NCBI GenBank assembly: GCA_963928055.1
Contig: CAWVDN010000002.1
Span: 434,001-498,000, forward strand
DNA length: 64,000 bases
Direction of reading: 5' to 3'
DNA from: Scatomonas sp963928055
Lineage (GTDB): Bacteria > Bacillota > Clostridia > Lachnospirales > Lachnospiraceae
Positions within the stretch are counted from its first letter, which is position 1. Each line of letters opens with the position of its first letter. The notes under the pieces were generated by a model. The model did no database searches. It saw only the letters and a program-made list of their open reading frames with translations, and was not told the DNA's origin. This document shows, piece after piece, positions 33,730 through 43,064 of this stretch. Made by a program: the position numbers and the translations under genes.

Positions 33730-35519
33730 GCACTCCCATCCTTTCCTGTTGGATTCTCCGCTTCGTCCCGCCGTCTCCGGACCCCTTCACAGATCCTGTC
33801 TGTTACGTCCCGGACGGCGGCGTTTCCGTCCAGCCCGCTCCTGTCCCCATAATCAAACAGAAGCCATTTATGTCCTTTCCGGAAGCCCGGAAGATCCTCC
33901 CAAAACTCCTCCAGATGGGTCATGGATCTCAGCTGCCGCCAGTCTCTTCCCCGGCAGTCTCCAAGGATCTCCGGTGTTTCCACTTCTTCCTCGTAAAAAC
34001 GCCGCACTCTCTCCCGGGGCAGCTTCTGCTCCCCGGCCCAGTCCGGCCTGGATTTCATGTTTTCTCTGGAATACAGATCAAAGATTATACATTCCCGCAG
34101 AAGTTCCGTCTCCCGGGGCAGCTCTGCCGCGAAAAAATCTCCCAGGATCTCGTATCTGCGGATCCTGGAATGGGACAGGGAAAGCCAGCCCCGCTCCTGG
34201 TAAAATTCTCCCAGCTTTCTGTAAAAGGCAAAGGGATCCGGAAACCATGCTTCCGCGGCTTCCAGGGTTTTCCGGAACTGTCCGCTGTTGTAATATACCT
34301 CCGTCATCTCCTCTACCAGCTTCAGAACAAGGATATCCCCGTAGGATAAGCAGTCCGTGCGCAGCACCTCGTAGGGGGCCGCTCCCTTAAAACGGATGCC
34401 CCACCTTTCTGTCTCGCCGGCCAGGGGCGTCCCTTTCAGCACCTTCAGGAATCCCAGCTGCAGCTGCTGGGGATGGAGAGCGTACACCCGGCGGAAAGAT
34501 TCCGCAAAACTCTTCAGATCCTCCCCCGGCAGTCCCGCGATGAGATCCAGATGCTGATGGATGTTGCCGTAGTCTCGGACCGCCTCCACGTTCCGGCTGA
34601 GTTTTTCAAAATCCATCCGCCGCCGGATGGCTTCCAGGGTGAAAGCATTGGTGGTCTGGACTCCGATCTCCAGCTGCACCTGCCCGCTCCGCAGAGAGGA
34701 CAGCACCTTCCGTTCTTCCTCCCCCAGCAGATCCGCTTCGATCTCAAAATGAAAATTGGTGACCCCGTTGTCCCTCTCCCGCAAAAATCTCCAGACAGCC
34801 AGCGCCCGCTTTCTGTCCGCGTTGAACGTCCGGTCCACAAATTTCACCTGGGGAACTTTCTGTTCCAGAAACATCTCCAGTTCCCGGAAAACCAGTTCCA
34901 GGCTCCGGTACCGCAGATGCCGGTCCAGGGAGGACAGGCAGTAGCTGCAGGAAAAAGGACAGCCCCGGCTGGATTCGTAATACAGAATGCGGTTTTCAAA
35001 GCTCTGCAGATCCCTGTAGGGAAAGGGGAGTTCGTCCATGGGCAGCGGAGCCGCCTCCCCGGTATCCGTCAGTTCCCCCGCAGGTTCCCGATACAGAAGC
35101 CCCGGGATCTCCGCCCGGCCGCCTCTCTCCGGATGCCGGTACCAGGCGCAGAGCCTGCGGAAGCTCTCCTCCCCCTCTCCCCGGAGGATCCCGGAAAGAA
35201 ACGGCAGTTCGTCCATGATCTTCCGGCTGTCATAGGAGACTTCCGGCCCGCCCAGCCAGATGGCCGTATCCGGCAGGATCCGGTGAAGATCCTCCGCCAG
35301 GCGCCGGACCAGCTCCACATTCCAGATGTAGACGGAAAAGGCCGCCACATCCGGCGCGGCTTTGTAGAGTTCCCTGAGGATCTGATCTTCCGGCTGATTG
35401 ATGGTAAACTCCAGGAGGGAGACCTCCTCCCCGTGCTTTTCCGCATAGGCCTTCAGGGAATACACCGCCAGATTGGAGTGGATATACTTGGCGTTGAGAG
35501 CGGTCAGCAGGATCTTCAT
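33726..35519 (-). CDS. B12-binding-domain radical SAM protein (DUF4080 type)
   Basis: A 597-residue protein. The N-terminal domain (about 1-140) has the B12-binding-like fold (LTALNAKYIHSNLAVYSLKA, IWLGGPEVSYD). The radical SAM domain has the cluster motif SSRGCPFSCSYCLSS, followed by VKFVDRTFNADR and LDLIAGLPGED. The C-terminal 200 residues resemble DUF4080. Substrate unknown. The gene starts in an ATGA overlap with the sugar kinase gene upstream; because of the frameshift there, the two appear as one long open frame, which is not a true fusion. Confidence 0.85.
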   Translation of the reverse strand: MKILLTALNAKYIHSNLAVYSLKAYAEKHGEEVSLLEFTINQPEDQILRELYKAAPDVAAFSVYIWNVELVRRLAEDLHRILPDTAIWLGGPEVSYDSRKIMDELPFLSGILRGEGEESFRRLCAWYRHPERGGRAEIPGLLYREPAGELTDTGEAAPLPMDELPFPYRDLQSFENRILYYESSRGCPFSCSYCLSSLDRHLRYRSLELVFRELEMFLEQKVPQVKFVDRTFNADRKRALAVWRFLRERDNGVTNFHFEIEADLLGEEERKVLSSLRSGQVQLEIGVQTTNAFTLEAIRRRMDFEKLSRNVEAVRDYGNIHQHLDLIAGLPGEDLKSFAESFRRVYALHPQQLQLGFLKVLKGTPLAGETERWGIRFKGAAPYEVLRTDCLSYGDILVLKLVEEMTEVYYNSGQFRKTLEAAEAWFPDPFAFYRKLGEFYQERGWLSLSHSRIRRYEILGDFFAAELPRETELLRECIIFDLYSRENMKSRPDWAGEQKLPRERVRRFYEEEVETPEILGDCRGRDWRQLRSMTHLEEFWEDLPGFRKGHKWLLFDYGDRSGLDGNAAVRDVTDRICEGVRRRRDEAENPTGKDGSA

Positions 35520-36461
35520 AACTCTTTCAGCACTTCCTCCAGGGAGGGCATGGCGGGGATCCCGCCCCGGCGCTCCACACAGAGGCCTGCCACCGTGTTG
35601 GCAAAACGCAGGAATTCCCGGCCCTGGTCCTCCGTCAGCTTGCCGGGATCCGCCCCGGTTTCCGCGAAGCGGTCCAGGATCCCTCCCCAGAAGGAATCTC
35701 CCGCGCCGGTGGTGTCCACCACCTGCCGTTTCTTTCCTTTTTCCCGGACGCAGAAATCCTTTGTCCGCATCAGCGCCCCTTCTCCGCCCAGCGTCACCAC
35801 CACGCAGGAAACTCCCTGCTCCAGCAGCGCCTGTGCCGCTTCCTCCGGCGCTTTCCGGTCTGTCAGAAGCATGGTCTCCTCGTCGGAGATCTTCATGATA
35901 TCCACATAGGGGATCACAGAGCGCATGTGCGCCACCGCCTCTTCCCGGCTCCTCCACAAAGGCTCTCGGGTAATTGGGATCATAGGAGATCAGGGCTCCC
36001 GCCTCCCTGGCGGTCTGAAGGGCGAACAGGGTGGCGCTCCTGGCCGGCTCATCCGTCAGCGACAGGGAACCGCAGTGAAAGATACGGCTGTTTTTCAGAA
36101 GCTCTGTATTGACTTCTTCCTTTCTCAGCTGTGTGTCCGCTCCGGGCTTTCTGGCAAAAGAAAAGCTGCGCTCGCCGTTTTTCAGGGCCACAAAGGCCAG
36201 AGTGGTAAAGTACTCCGGATCCACCAGGAGTCCCTGTACGTCCACCTGGCAGGCCTCCAGAGTTTCCTTCAGCAGCAGGCCGTGCATATCATCCCCCACC
36301 TTGCCGATAAACGCGGTCTTCTTCCCCAGTCTGGCCAGCGCGGCCAGAACGTTGGCCGGCGCCCCGCCGGGATTCTGCTCAAACAGGTTTCTCCCCCCCT
36401 GGCTGGTCCCGCAGGGAGTAAAATCGATCAACACTTCACCCAAGGCTGTTACATCATACAT
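35516..36461 (-). pseudogene. PfkB-family sugar kinase (fructokinase-like), one-base frameshift
   Basis: The first part (36461 to about 35970) has GEVLIDFTP, NPGGAPANVLAALARLG and SYDPNY. The second part continues in another frame to 35516 with REPLWRSREEA, MKISDEE and the catalytic TTGAGDSFWGG. Removing one base of the GGG run at 35968-35970 restores the conserved NYREPLW and gives a normal protein of about 314 residues. Either a true inactivating insertion or a sequencing error in a homopolymer. The kinase would phosphorylate fructose or a related sugar. Confidence 0.85.
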
Positions 36462-36503
36462 ATGCGCTCATTCCTTTCTTTCAGACTTCTCTCTGTCACA
36501 AAA

Positions 36504-36526
36504 AGGGGCGGAAAACTTCCGCCCCT
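36504..36526 (-). terminator. Terminator of the tRNA-Phe gene
   Basis: AGGGGCGGAA (36504-36513) pairs perfectly with TTCCGCCCCT (36517-36526) around a 3-base loop; on the minus strand TTTTTG follows. Confidence 0.8.
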
Positions 36527-36536
36527 CCATTGACCA

Positions 36537-36609
<73 letters not shown>

Positions 36610-36667
36610 ATCCCTGAACGCTACTAATCTTACCATAGGCCAGGGAAAAATTCAAGCCGCTTTTTCT

Positions 36668-37892
36668 TTATTTTTCACGCAGTTTCCGGATCGCTGTGGA
36701 AAGCTTGATGGGATTTCCGTACCGCAGAGTTCCGAAGCGGAACACGGCGGCGGCCAGCATTCCCGTCAGCACACAGGAGGCCAGAAGGACTGCCAGGGGA
36801 CACCCCGATCTCCCAGCCGGCGACGCTTCCCATAGAGGCCCGCAGCAGCATGGCGTTGCTGGAGGTAAAGGGAATAAAGGACGCCGCCCGCACCAGAAGG
36901 GAATCCGGCGTCATCAGCCCGTACATGGTGATCAGGAAAGAAGCCAGGTACAGGAAGGTAACGATCCCGGAACTCTTGCTGATATCCTCCGTTTTGGACA
37001 CCAGGGCGCCCATCATCCCGAAGAGGAACGCGTAGAGCAGATAGCCCAGAATGCCGAAGACGATAAAGATCATCCACACTAGGGCCGGGATCTCAAACAG
37101 GAAATCCAGGGCATGGCCCCAGGCATCCGCCACCGCCCTGTAAGCCAGCAGGGCCGTCCCCAGAATGATCCCCGCCTGGATCATGCCCGCGGCTGCCCCC
37201 GCCAGCACCTTGCCGAAGATCAGGCTGTTGCTGTTGGTGCTGGTCACCAGGATCTCAATGGCCCGGTTGCTCTTCTCCGTAGTCACGGATACCGCGATCA
37301 TCTGGCCGTAGAAAATGATCAGAAAATACAGGAAGAAGATCAGGGCGTAGGTGTACCAGTAATTCTGAGCGCTGTCCTTTCCCAGGATCGTCGTCTCCGA
37401 CTGCATAGGTACGGAATAAACGCTCTCCACCTCCGCGGCGTCGATCCCCAGGGCGTCCAGCGTCACGGTCCTGTAATTTCGCGCCAGCGCCTCCTCAAAG
37501 GGTTCCTGATGATCGGAGATCATGGAACGGTTCTTCAGGATATAATGGTAGCTGTCCGGCCCGGTGACCAGAAAGCCCGCCTCCGCCTGCTCTTCCTCCA
37601 CCAGATCCTTTACTTCTGACTCCGTATCACAGTAGACAAGCTCATAACCCGGCAGGCCGGCGGCAAAAGCTTCCCGGTCTCCGATGGTCCCGCTCTCATC
37701 CGCCACTGCCAGCACCGCCGCGTTCTCTCCGCCGGCTTCCGCGGTCTCCCCACCGCCGGGATCCATAAACAGGGTCGGCACCACGATCACCGCCGCCAGC
37801 ACCGCTGCCAGGAGCACCGTCGTCAGCACAAAGCTTTTATTTTTAAAATAGTTTCCCATTTCAAATTTCAGAACTGTCCAGAACTGTCTCAT
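36668..37892 (-). pseudogene. ABC-2 type exporter permease (NatB-like), frameshifted near the C-terminus
   Basis: An N-terminal membrane helix (about 20-42) is followed by a large outer domain (about 45-180) and five or so further helices, with TTEKSNRAIEILVTSTNSNSL as the coupling segment (quoted by its start TTEKSNRAIEIL). After GWEIGVS the frame breaks. Removing one base of the GGGG run at 36796-36799 gives LAVLLASCVLTGMLAAAVFR and a natural end at 36668. Uncorrected, the protein ends at 36675 with 40 unrelated residues and loses its last helix. Paired with the ATPase gene by an ATGA overlap. Confidence 0.8.
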
Positions 37893-38806
37893 GCCTCATC
37901 ACCTGCGCTTTCCACAAAGATATCATTCAGAGAGGGCTCATAGCTGCCGAACCGCTCTACATCCAGATCCGATTCCGCCAGCCTTTTCAGCAGCATCTGT
38001 TTAGTGCTTCCCTCCTTCAGTTTCAGGATCACCTGTTCCCTGCGCAGGCCTTCCGTTTCCGCCAGATCCCGGAAAATCTCCCCGGCGGCTGCCGCCGCCT
38101 CTTCTCCGTTCCGGTCCGTCAGGCTCAATACCAGGCGGTCTTTGCCGAATTCCTTTTTGATGTCCCGCAAGTTTCCGTCCAACACGATATTCCCGTGGTT
38201 CAGGATCACGATATCCTCGCAGAACTCCTCCACATATCCCATCTGATGACTGGAAAAGATCACCAGCTTTCCCTGGGCAATCTGCTGGGAGATCACATCC
38301 TTCAGCACCTGGGAGTTCACCGGATCCAGACCGGAAAACGGCTCGTCCAGAATGATGATCTGGGGATCGCAGACCAGGGTCTGGGCCAGCTGCACCTTCT
38401 GCTGGTTGCCTTTGGACAGCGTTTCCAGCTTCTGGTTTTCATACTCACCGACTTCCAGCCGTTCCAGCCAGTAACGCATATTTTTCCGTGCCTGGCTCCC
38501 CTTCAGCCCCCGGAGGCTGGCCAGATACAGGATCTGTTCGCCTACCTTTTTCTTTGGGTAAAGTCCGCGCTCCTCCGGCAGATACCCCACATTGGTCCCC
38601 AGGGCGCGGAAGGGCTTCCCGTCCAGCAGGATCTCGCCGGCATTCCCCCGGAATACATTCATGATGATGCGGATGGTCGTAGTTTTCCCGGCCCCGTTCC
38701 GGCCCAAAAGTCCCAGGGCCTTTCCGCTCTCCACAGAAAAAGAAATACCGTGGAGCACTTCCTTTTCCCCGAAAGCTTTGTAAAGTCCTTTTACTTCTAA
38801 TTTCAT
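37889..38806 (-). CDS. ABC transporter ATP-binding protein (NatA-like)
   Basis: A 305-residue ATPase. Walker A is GRNGAGKTTT, the signature LSKGNQQKVQLAQ, Walker B IIILDEPFSGLD, and the switch histidine is in IFSSHQMG. The C-terminal 80 residues form the DUF4162-like regulatory part seen in NatA. It should drive the permease encoded just downstream (Na+, drug or peptide export; substrate unknown). The ATG at 38806 has GGGAGGAGAC upstream; the GTG 12 bases earlier overlaps that site and is not used. Confidence 0.92.
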   Translation of the reverse strand: MKLEVKGLYKAFGEKEVLHGISFSVESGKALGLLGRNGAGKTTTIRIIMNVFRGNAGEILLDGKPFRALGTNVGYLPEERGLYPKKKVGEQILYLASLRGLKGSQARKNMRYWLERLEVGEYENQKLETLSKGNQQKVQLAQTLVCDPQIIILDEPFSGLDPVNSQVLKDVISQQIAQGKLVIFSSHQMGYVEEFCEDIVILNHGNIVLDGNLRDIKKEFGKDRLVLSLTDRNGEEAAAAAGEIFRDLAETEGLRREQVILKLKEGSTKQMLLKRLAESDLDVERFGSYEPSLNDIFVESAGDEA

Positions 38807-38827
38807 GTCTCCTCCCACTCTCCGGAC

Positions 38828-39088
38828 TTACTCCTCCATCTCCTCCTGGATCTCCAGCATCATGGCGCTGATGCCGATGTGTTCCGAACACAGCTTCTCA
38901 CACCGTCCGCAGCGCAGACACTCCGAGGCAGGATGCTCCAGCGCGGAGTAAGCGGCAAAAGCCTCCCCGGCCCTGCCTTCCAGATACAGATTATATATGC
39001 GGAACACTTCCGGTATCCGTATCTCCACAGGACAGGGCAGACAGTTTCCGCATCCGCTACATTTTATCACAGCATCCATCTTTTCCAC
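38828..39088 (-). CDS. Small 4Fe-4S dicluster protein
   Basis: An 86-residue protein with two clusters: CSGCGNCLPCPVEIRIP near the start and CLRCGRCEKLCSEHIGI near the end. This pattern is the one found at the C-terminus of many iron-sulfur aldo/keto reductases of anaerobes, but the reductase domain is absent here. It could be a stand-alone electron carrier or the remnant of a larger gene. It lies 21 bases before the ABC ATPase gene, so co-transcription is possible. Confidence 0.75.
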   Translation of the reverse strand: MEKMDAVIKCSGCGNCLPCPVEIRIPEVFRIYNLYLEGRAGEAFAAYSALEHPASECLRCGRCEKLCSEHIGISAMMLEIQEEMEE

Positions 39089-39191
39089 AATACCCCCCCC
39101 CTATAATTTTACACAATTTTAAAATTTAAAGAAATCTTTCTGAATTCTTAACAAACTTTTTCCGAAAAACCTGGCTGAAGCAGAAAAAAAG

Positions 39192-39215
39192 AAGAGCCTG
39201 GCAATGCAAGCTCTT
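39192..39215 (-). terminator. Terminator of the tRNA-Gly gene
   Basis: AAGAGC and GCTCTT pair around a 12-base loop; TTCTTTTTTT follows on the minus strand, 5 bases after the tRNA end. Confidence 0.65.
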
Positions 39216-39220
39216 TCTGC

Positions 39221-39292
39221 AGCGCGAGACGGGATTCGAACCCGCGACCCCAACCTTGGCAAGGTTGTACTCCACCCCTGAGCCACTCGCGC
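39221..39292 (-). tRNA. tRNA-Gly (GCC)
   Basis: A 72-base cloverleaf: acceptor arms GCGCGAG and CTCGCGC, anticodon loop TTGCCAA (anticodon GCC), T-arm GGGTTCGAATCCC. The 3' CCA is not encoded. Confidence 0.96.
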
Positions 39293-39416
39293 ATATATGA
39301 AATTTACCGAACCACAACAGATACTATACTATAGCTCAGGGGAAAAGTCAATTGTTTTTTACAAATTCCTGTCTGAAATCTTCGCGTCCGCAGGCTGTTC
39401 CCTTTCATCCCCGGAC

Positions 39417-40181
39417 TCAGGCCTTCAGGATCGCGCTGAGGACATACTGGCTGTTGGAAAAATTCTTCTGAGAGATATCTTCCAGCCGTATAAGATCCAC
39501 ATCCAGCCATGCTTCTTCAGCAGCTACCATAAGATTGGCGAACATAATGCCGAAATTTATTTCATCCCACTTTTTCAGTTTCTCTGCGTTGTGTTTTTTG
39601 GAGAATATATGGATCCGGTTGTCATAGACCACGAACCTCCAGGGCTGACTGTTCATGCTGGAAGGCGACAGCCTGGCTGCTTCCAGCAGCTGTTTCATCC
39701 ATTGTCTGGGCACTTCCTTAAAGACACAGAGTTCGTCCATTCCCAGCCGGTTCGCCTCCGAGGGTTTTCTGGTGCAGGGGCCTTTGCTCTTTCCAAAAGC
39801 GATGATCCCCACAAGTTTCCTGCCGTTCCTGGTCTGGAGTTCCCTGCGCACTTTTTTGCTGGCGATAAAACAGGTGCCTATTCCCTGGCTGCACAGATAC
39901 AGTACCATCTGCTCCATGAGATAGCCCATATTCATCAGGTACCTGGGGGCCTCCTCCGAATAAAAAGCCATATAATAGGGCGCCTTTACACTGAACAAGC
40001 TGAGGAACCTGTGCTGGCCTTTCCGGTTATCCAGAATGGACAGCCCTGTCTCCATGCCTCCGAAAAGGCCTGTCACTTCCCGGAAATGTTCCCGGATGTT
40101 ATCTAAAAGCTGAGGGCTTAATGCTTCATTGGTATAACTGCGCACCGATTTTCTTGCAAAAATTGCTTCATATAAATTCAT
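39417..40181 (-). CDS. Nitroreductase-family flavoprotein
   Basis: A 254-residue protein. It begins MNLYEAIFARKSVRSY, the FMN-binding opening of the family, has RLSPSSMNSQPWRFVVY in the middle and a C-terminal NFGIMFANLMVAAEEAW. Here a segment with GIGTCFIASKK comes before the PSSMNSQPW motif, as in double-length or permuted members. It likely reduces a nitro- or quinone-like compound with NAD(P)H. The ATG at 40181 has AAGGTGG upstream; the longer frame to 40238 has none. A near-palindrome lies in its promoter region. Confidence 0.8.
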   Translation of the reverse strand: MNLYEAIFARKSVRSYTNEALSPQLLDNIREHFREVTGLFGGMETGLSILDNRKGQHRFLSLFSVKAPYYMAFYSEEAPRYLMNMGYLMEQMVLYLCSQGIGTCFIASKKVRRELQTRNGRKLVGIIAFGKSKGPCTRKPSEANRLGMDELCVFKEVPRQWMKQLLEAARLSPSSMNSQPWRFVVYDNRIHIFSKKHNAEKLKKWDEINFGIMFANLMVAAEEAWLDVDLIRLEDISQKNFSNSQYVLSAILKA

Positions 40182-40202
40182 GCTACCACCTTTAATTTTT
40201 CC

Positions 40203-40218
40203 GTAACAATATTGTAAC
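40203..40218. promoter_or_regulatory. Near-palindrome upstream of the nitroreductase gene
   Basis: GTAACAATATTGTAAC is symmetric at 12 of 16 positions, centred 30 bases before the start codon. It could be an operator; no repressor is identified. Confidence 0.3.
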
Positions 40219-40293
40219 ATGATTTTCGGTTTTTTCAATCCCTCAGTCCCGTTTATTTTTTAATTTTCTCGAAAGATTTCCGATTTCTCAGAC

Positions 40294-40824
40294 TCAGATA
40301 TACTCCGGCCACTCTTTTTCCAGTTCCTGCCTCCACTTCTGGAAAGCACGGCTGCAGCGCACGGCCAAGGCGTTTTCGCTGCGGGTATCTTCCGGATGCC
40401 GCTCCTGATAGGAAAGCCCCTGAAGCTTGCAGCGGACCAGTTCCTTCTCCGTTTCCTCCAGCTCCCCGAAGGTTTCTTTAAAAAGAAGCTGAGCCAGGAC
40501 GATGTCTTCGGTGGAAGCGCTCCCCTCCTCCTCTCTTTGAGGAGATGCCTCCGGAAATTCGCAGCGGGCGGAACCTCTGCAGGCGAAGCGCCTGTACTTG
40601 ATCCTGGCAGTCAGCCGCAGCCATGCCAGGACCTGCTTCTCCTTCCAGCCCTTCATTGCTTTCAGCTTTCCGGCAAGGCTGACCCAGACCTCCTGGCAGA
40701 GGTCCTCCGCCAGTTCCTGATCGTTTTCGCAGAGGGCCAGCTGATAGCAATACAGCTTTTCCGCGAATTTTTCATAGTACATCCGAAGCGCTCTTACTTC
40801 CCACTCATTCAACATCCTCATCAC
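40294..40824 (-). CDS. Sigma-70-like (ECF-type) factor
   Basis: A 176-residue protein. The first half resembles sigma region 2 (YYEKFAEKLYCYQLAL, AEDLCQEVWVSLAGKL, AWLRLTARIKYRRF), and the second half resembles region 4 (ELEETEKELVRCKLQGLSYQE, quoted by TEKELVRCKLQGLSYQE). Region 4 is weaker than usual. No anti-sigma gene is next to it; an XRE gene lies 26 bases upstream on the same strand and may be co-transcribed. Targets unknown. Confidence 0.7.
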   Translation of the reverse strand: MMRMLNEWEVRALRMYYEKFAEKLYCYQLALCENDQELAEDLCQEVWVSLAGKLKAMKGWKEKQVLAWLRLTARIKYRRFACRGSARCEFPEASPQREEEGSASTEDIVLAQLLFKETFGELEETEKELVRCKLQGLSYQERHPEDTRSENALAVRCSRAFQKWRQELEKEWPEYI

Positions 40825-40850
40825 TCTTTCTGAATTTCCTGATCTACCTT

Positions 40851-41171
40851 CTATTTCTGGGCGTGCTTGACCATGACTGCCACCACATCCAGGATCCGCT
40901 CCTTTTCCCTGGGTTTCAGCGCGGAGATCCGCTGCCCCAGATCCGTAGAACGGATATCAAACTGTACGTCCAGAGAATCCTTCAGCAATTCATCAGAAGA
41001 TACCTGAAGCGCATTGGCAATCCTGATAAAAGAATCTATGCTGGGCTTCTTCGCATTTCTCTCAAGCGCACTGATGTAATTTGTACTCAGTTCTGCCTTC
41101 TCAGCCAGTTCTTCCTGTTTCATGCCCCGCTTCTCTCGATTTAACTGTATCCTGTGACCGAGTGTACACAT
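40851..41171 (-). CDS. XRE-family helix-turn-helix regulator
   Basis: A 106-residue protein with the helix-turn-helix at about residues 8-62 (MKQEELAEKAELSTNYISAL, then the RIANALQVSSDELL end). The C-terminal 40 residues are helical (LKPREKERILDVVAVMVKH) and may dimerise. It precedes the sigma-like gene on the same strand. TCCTCCTGTTGG upstream provides an AGGAGG site on the coding strand. Confidence 0.85.
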   Translation of the reverse strand: MCTLGHRIQLNREKRGMKQEELAEKAELSTNYISALERNAKKPSIDSFIRIANALQVSSDELLKDSLDVQFDIRSTDLGQRISALKPREKERILDVVAVMVKHAQK

Positions 41172-41329
41172 GAGATCCTTTCCTCCTGTTGGTATTGCTT
41201 TGACTCCTACAGTATAGGTTAAAATTCTGTCCAGATACAGTTACCTGCAGTGTTTCCACTAACGCTTTCAGGATGGATCCCCGAGGATTTTTATAAATGT
41301 CCGCCTGCCTTTCCGGCGGGAATATAAAA

Positions 41330-41367
41330 GCTGCGGCCCGGCAGGTTCTCACCTGTCGGACCGCAGC
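41330..41367 (-). terminator. Terminator of rny
   Basis: A stem of 17 bp with few mismatches: GCTGCGG...CAGGT pairs with ACCTG...CCGCAGC around a 4-base loop. On the minus strand TTTTAT follows. It begins 13 bases after the rny stop. Confidence 0.8.
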
Positions 41368-41379
41368 CCTTCTTTGCGT

Positions 41380-42948
41380 TTACTTCGCGTAATCTGTTAC
41401 ACGGCTTTCACGAATTACATTCACTTTGATCTGACCCGGATATTCCAGCTCGCTCTCGATCTGCTTGGAAATATCCCTGGCCAGCAGAACCATATCCGAA
41501 TCGTTCACCTGTTCCGGCACGACCATGACACGGATCTCTCTGCCTGCCTGAATGGCAAAAGATTTCTCCACTCCCTTAAAGGAATTGGTAATATCTTCCA
41601 GCTGTTTCAATCTGTTTGTATATGTCTCCAGAGTCTCTCTTCTGGCGCCGGGTCTGGCTGCGGAGATCGCGTCCGCGGACTGAACGATGCAGGCGATCAG
41701 AGACTGCGGCTCCACATCTCCATGATGGGCTTCCACCGCGTTGACCACCACTGCGCTTTCTTTGTACTTTCTGCACAGTTCGGCGCCGATCTGTATATGA
41801 GATCCCTCCACCTCGTGGTCAATGGATTTCCCGATGTCATGCAGCAATCCGGCCCGCTTCGCGGTACGGACATCCAGTCCTACCTCGCCGGCCAGAAGTC
41901 CGGCCAGCTGCGCCACCTCGATGGAATGCTTCAGCGCGTTCTGCCCATAACTGGAGCGGAACTTCATCCGTCCCAGAAGCCGGATCAGTTCCGGATGGAT
42001 CCCGTGAACGCCCACTTCCATGGACGCCGCCTCTCCTTCTTCACGGATCATGGTATCCACTTCTTTCTGGGCTTTCTCCACCATTTCCTCAATACGCGCC
42101 GGATGGATACGTCCATCCACGATGAGTTTTTCCAGCGCGATCCTGGCCACCTCACGGCGGATCGGGTCAAAGGAAGATAACACCACCGCTTCCGGCGTGT
42201 CGTCTATGATCAGATCCACTCCGGTCAGAGTCTCCAGCGTCCGGATATTCCGACCCTCCCTGCCGATGATACGGCCTTTCATTTCATCGCTGGGAAGCTG
42301 TACCACGGAGATCGTGGACTCCGCCACATGGTCCACCGCGCATTTCTGGATCGCAGTGACCACAAACTCCTTGGCTTTGCGCCCGGCCTCTTCCTTCGCT
42401 CTGTTCTCCAGTTCCTTGTAAAGCCTGGCGGTGTCGATCTTCACTTCGTCTTCCACAGATTTCAAAAGATATTCTTTTGCCTGTTCGGAGGTTAAACCGG
42501 AGATTCTCTCCAGTTCCTGCACTCCCTGATCGTGTAATTCGTCAACTTTCTTTTCTTTCTTCTTTAATTCTGCTTCTTTGGCTGTCAGATCGTTATCCCG
42601 ACGCTCCAGCGCATCGGCTTTTCTGTCCACAGATTCCTCTTTGGACAGCACTCTCTTTTCATACTTTTGCAGTTCCGCTCTGCGTTCCCGGTATTCCCTG
42701 TCCTGTTCGTTCTTGACCTTCAGGTTTTCTTCCTTGGCCTCCAGGAGCGCTTCCCTTTTCTTCGTCTCGGCAGTTTTCAACGCCTCATCTATGATATTTC
42801 TCGCCTTTTCCTCGGCAGTACCGATCTTTTCAGCATCCTGCTGAACCTTCTTCGCCACTGCCGCCCTGCCTGCAACAGGAACTGCAATAAGTACGGTGAC
42901 AACCACAGCAATGACCGCAATAATAATGGGAATTATTACATCTGTCAT
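41380..42948 (-). CDS. rny: Ribonuclease Y
   Basis: A 522-residue RNase Y, the endonuclease that starts mRNA decay in Firmicutes. One N-terminal membrane helix (about 4-28), a long coiled coil (about 30-200), a KH domain (about 210-275, with KGRIIGREGRNIRTLE) and an HD domain (LLHDIGKSIDHE). All parts have the usual length. I take the ATG at 42948; a GTG lies directly before it, and AAGGAGG upstream could serve either. Confidence 0.96.
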   Translation of the reverse strand: MTDVIIPIIIAVIAVVVTVLIAVPVAGRAAVAKKVQQDAEKIGTAEEKARNIIDEALKTAETKKREALLEAKEENLKVKNEQDREYRERRAELQKYEKRVLSKEESVDRKADALERRDNDLTAKEAELKKKEKKVDELHDQGVQELERISGLTSEQAKEYLLKSVEDEVKIDTARLYKELENRAKEEAGRKAKEFVVTAIQKCAVDHVAESTISVVQLPSDEMKGRIIGREGRNIRTLETLTGVDLIIDDTPEAVVLSSFDPIRREVARIALEKLIVDGRIHPARIEEMVEKAQKEVDTMIREEGEAASMEVGVHGIHPELIRLLGRMKFRSSYGQNALKHSIEVAQLAGLLAGEVGLDVRTAKRAGLLHDIGKSIDHEVEGSHIQIGAELCRKYKESAVVVNAVEAHHGDVEPQSLIACIVQSADAISAARPGARRETLETYTNRLKQLEDITNSFKGVEKSFAIQAGREIRVMVVPEQVNDSDMVLLARDISKQIESELEYPGQIKVNVIRESRVTDYAK

Positions 42949-42998
42949 CACAGGAGCACCTCCTTATTTCGTTTTCATTGTACAATCACAACACTACA

Positions 42999-43027
42999 AT
43001 TTTATACTGTTTTCACAAATTTGTCAA
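42999..43027 (-). promoter_or_regulatory. Sigma-A promoter of rny
   Basis: On the minus strand TTGACA (43022-43027) and TAAAAT (42999-43004) are 17 bases apart, 51 bases before the rny start. Confidence 0.7.
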
Positions 43028-43064
43028 TTAGCAGGACTCCTGTTTCCCAAAAAAACGCAGCCGT

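Noticed and set aside
33726..36461. One 911-residue open frame that seems to fuse a sugar kinase to a radical SAM protein
   Set aside because: Residues after SYDPNYP are out-of-frame kinase DNA. The kinase continues in another frame to 35516, and the radical SAM gene has its own ATG at 35519, so the fusion is an artefact of the frameshift.
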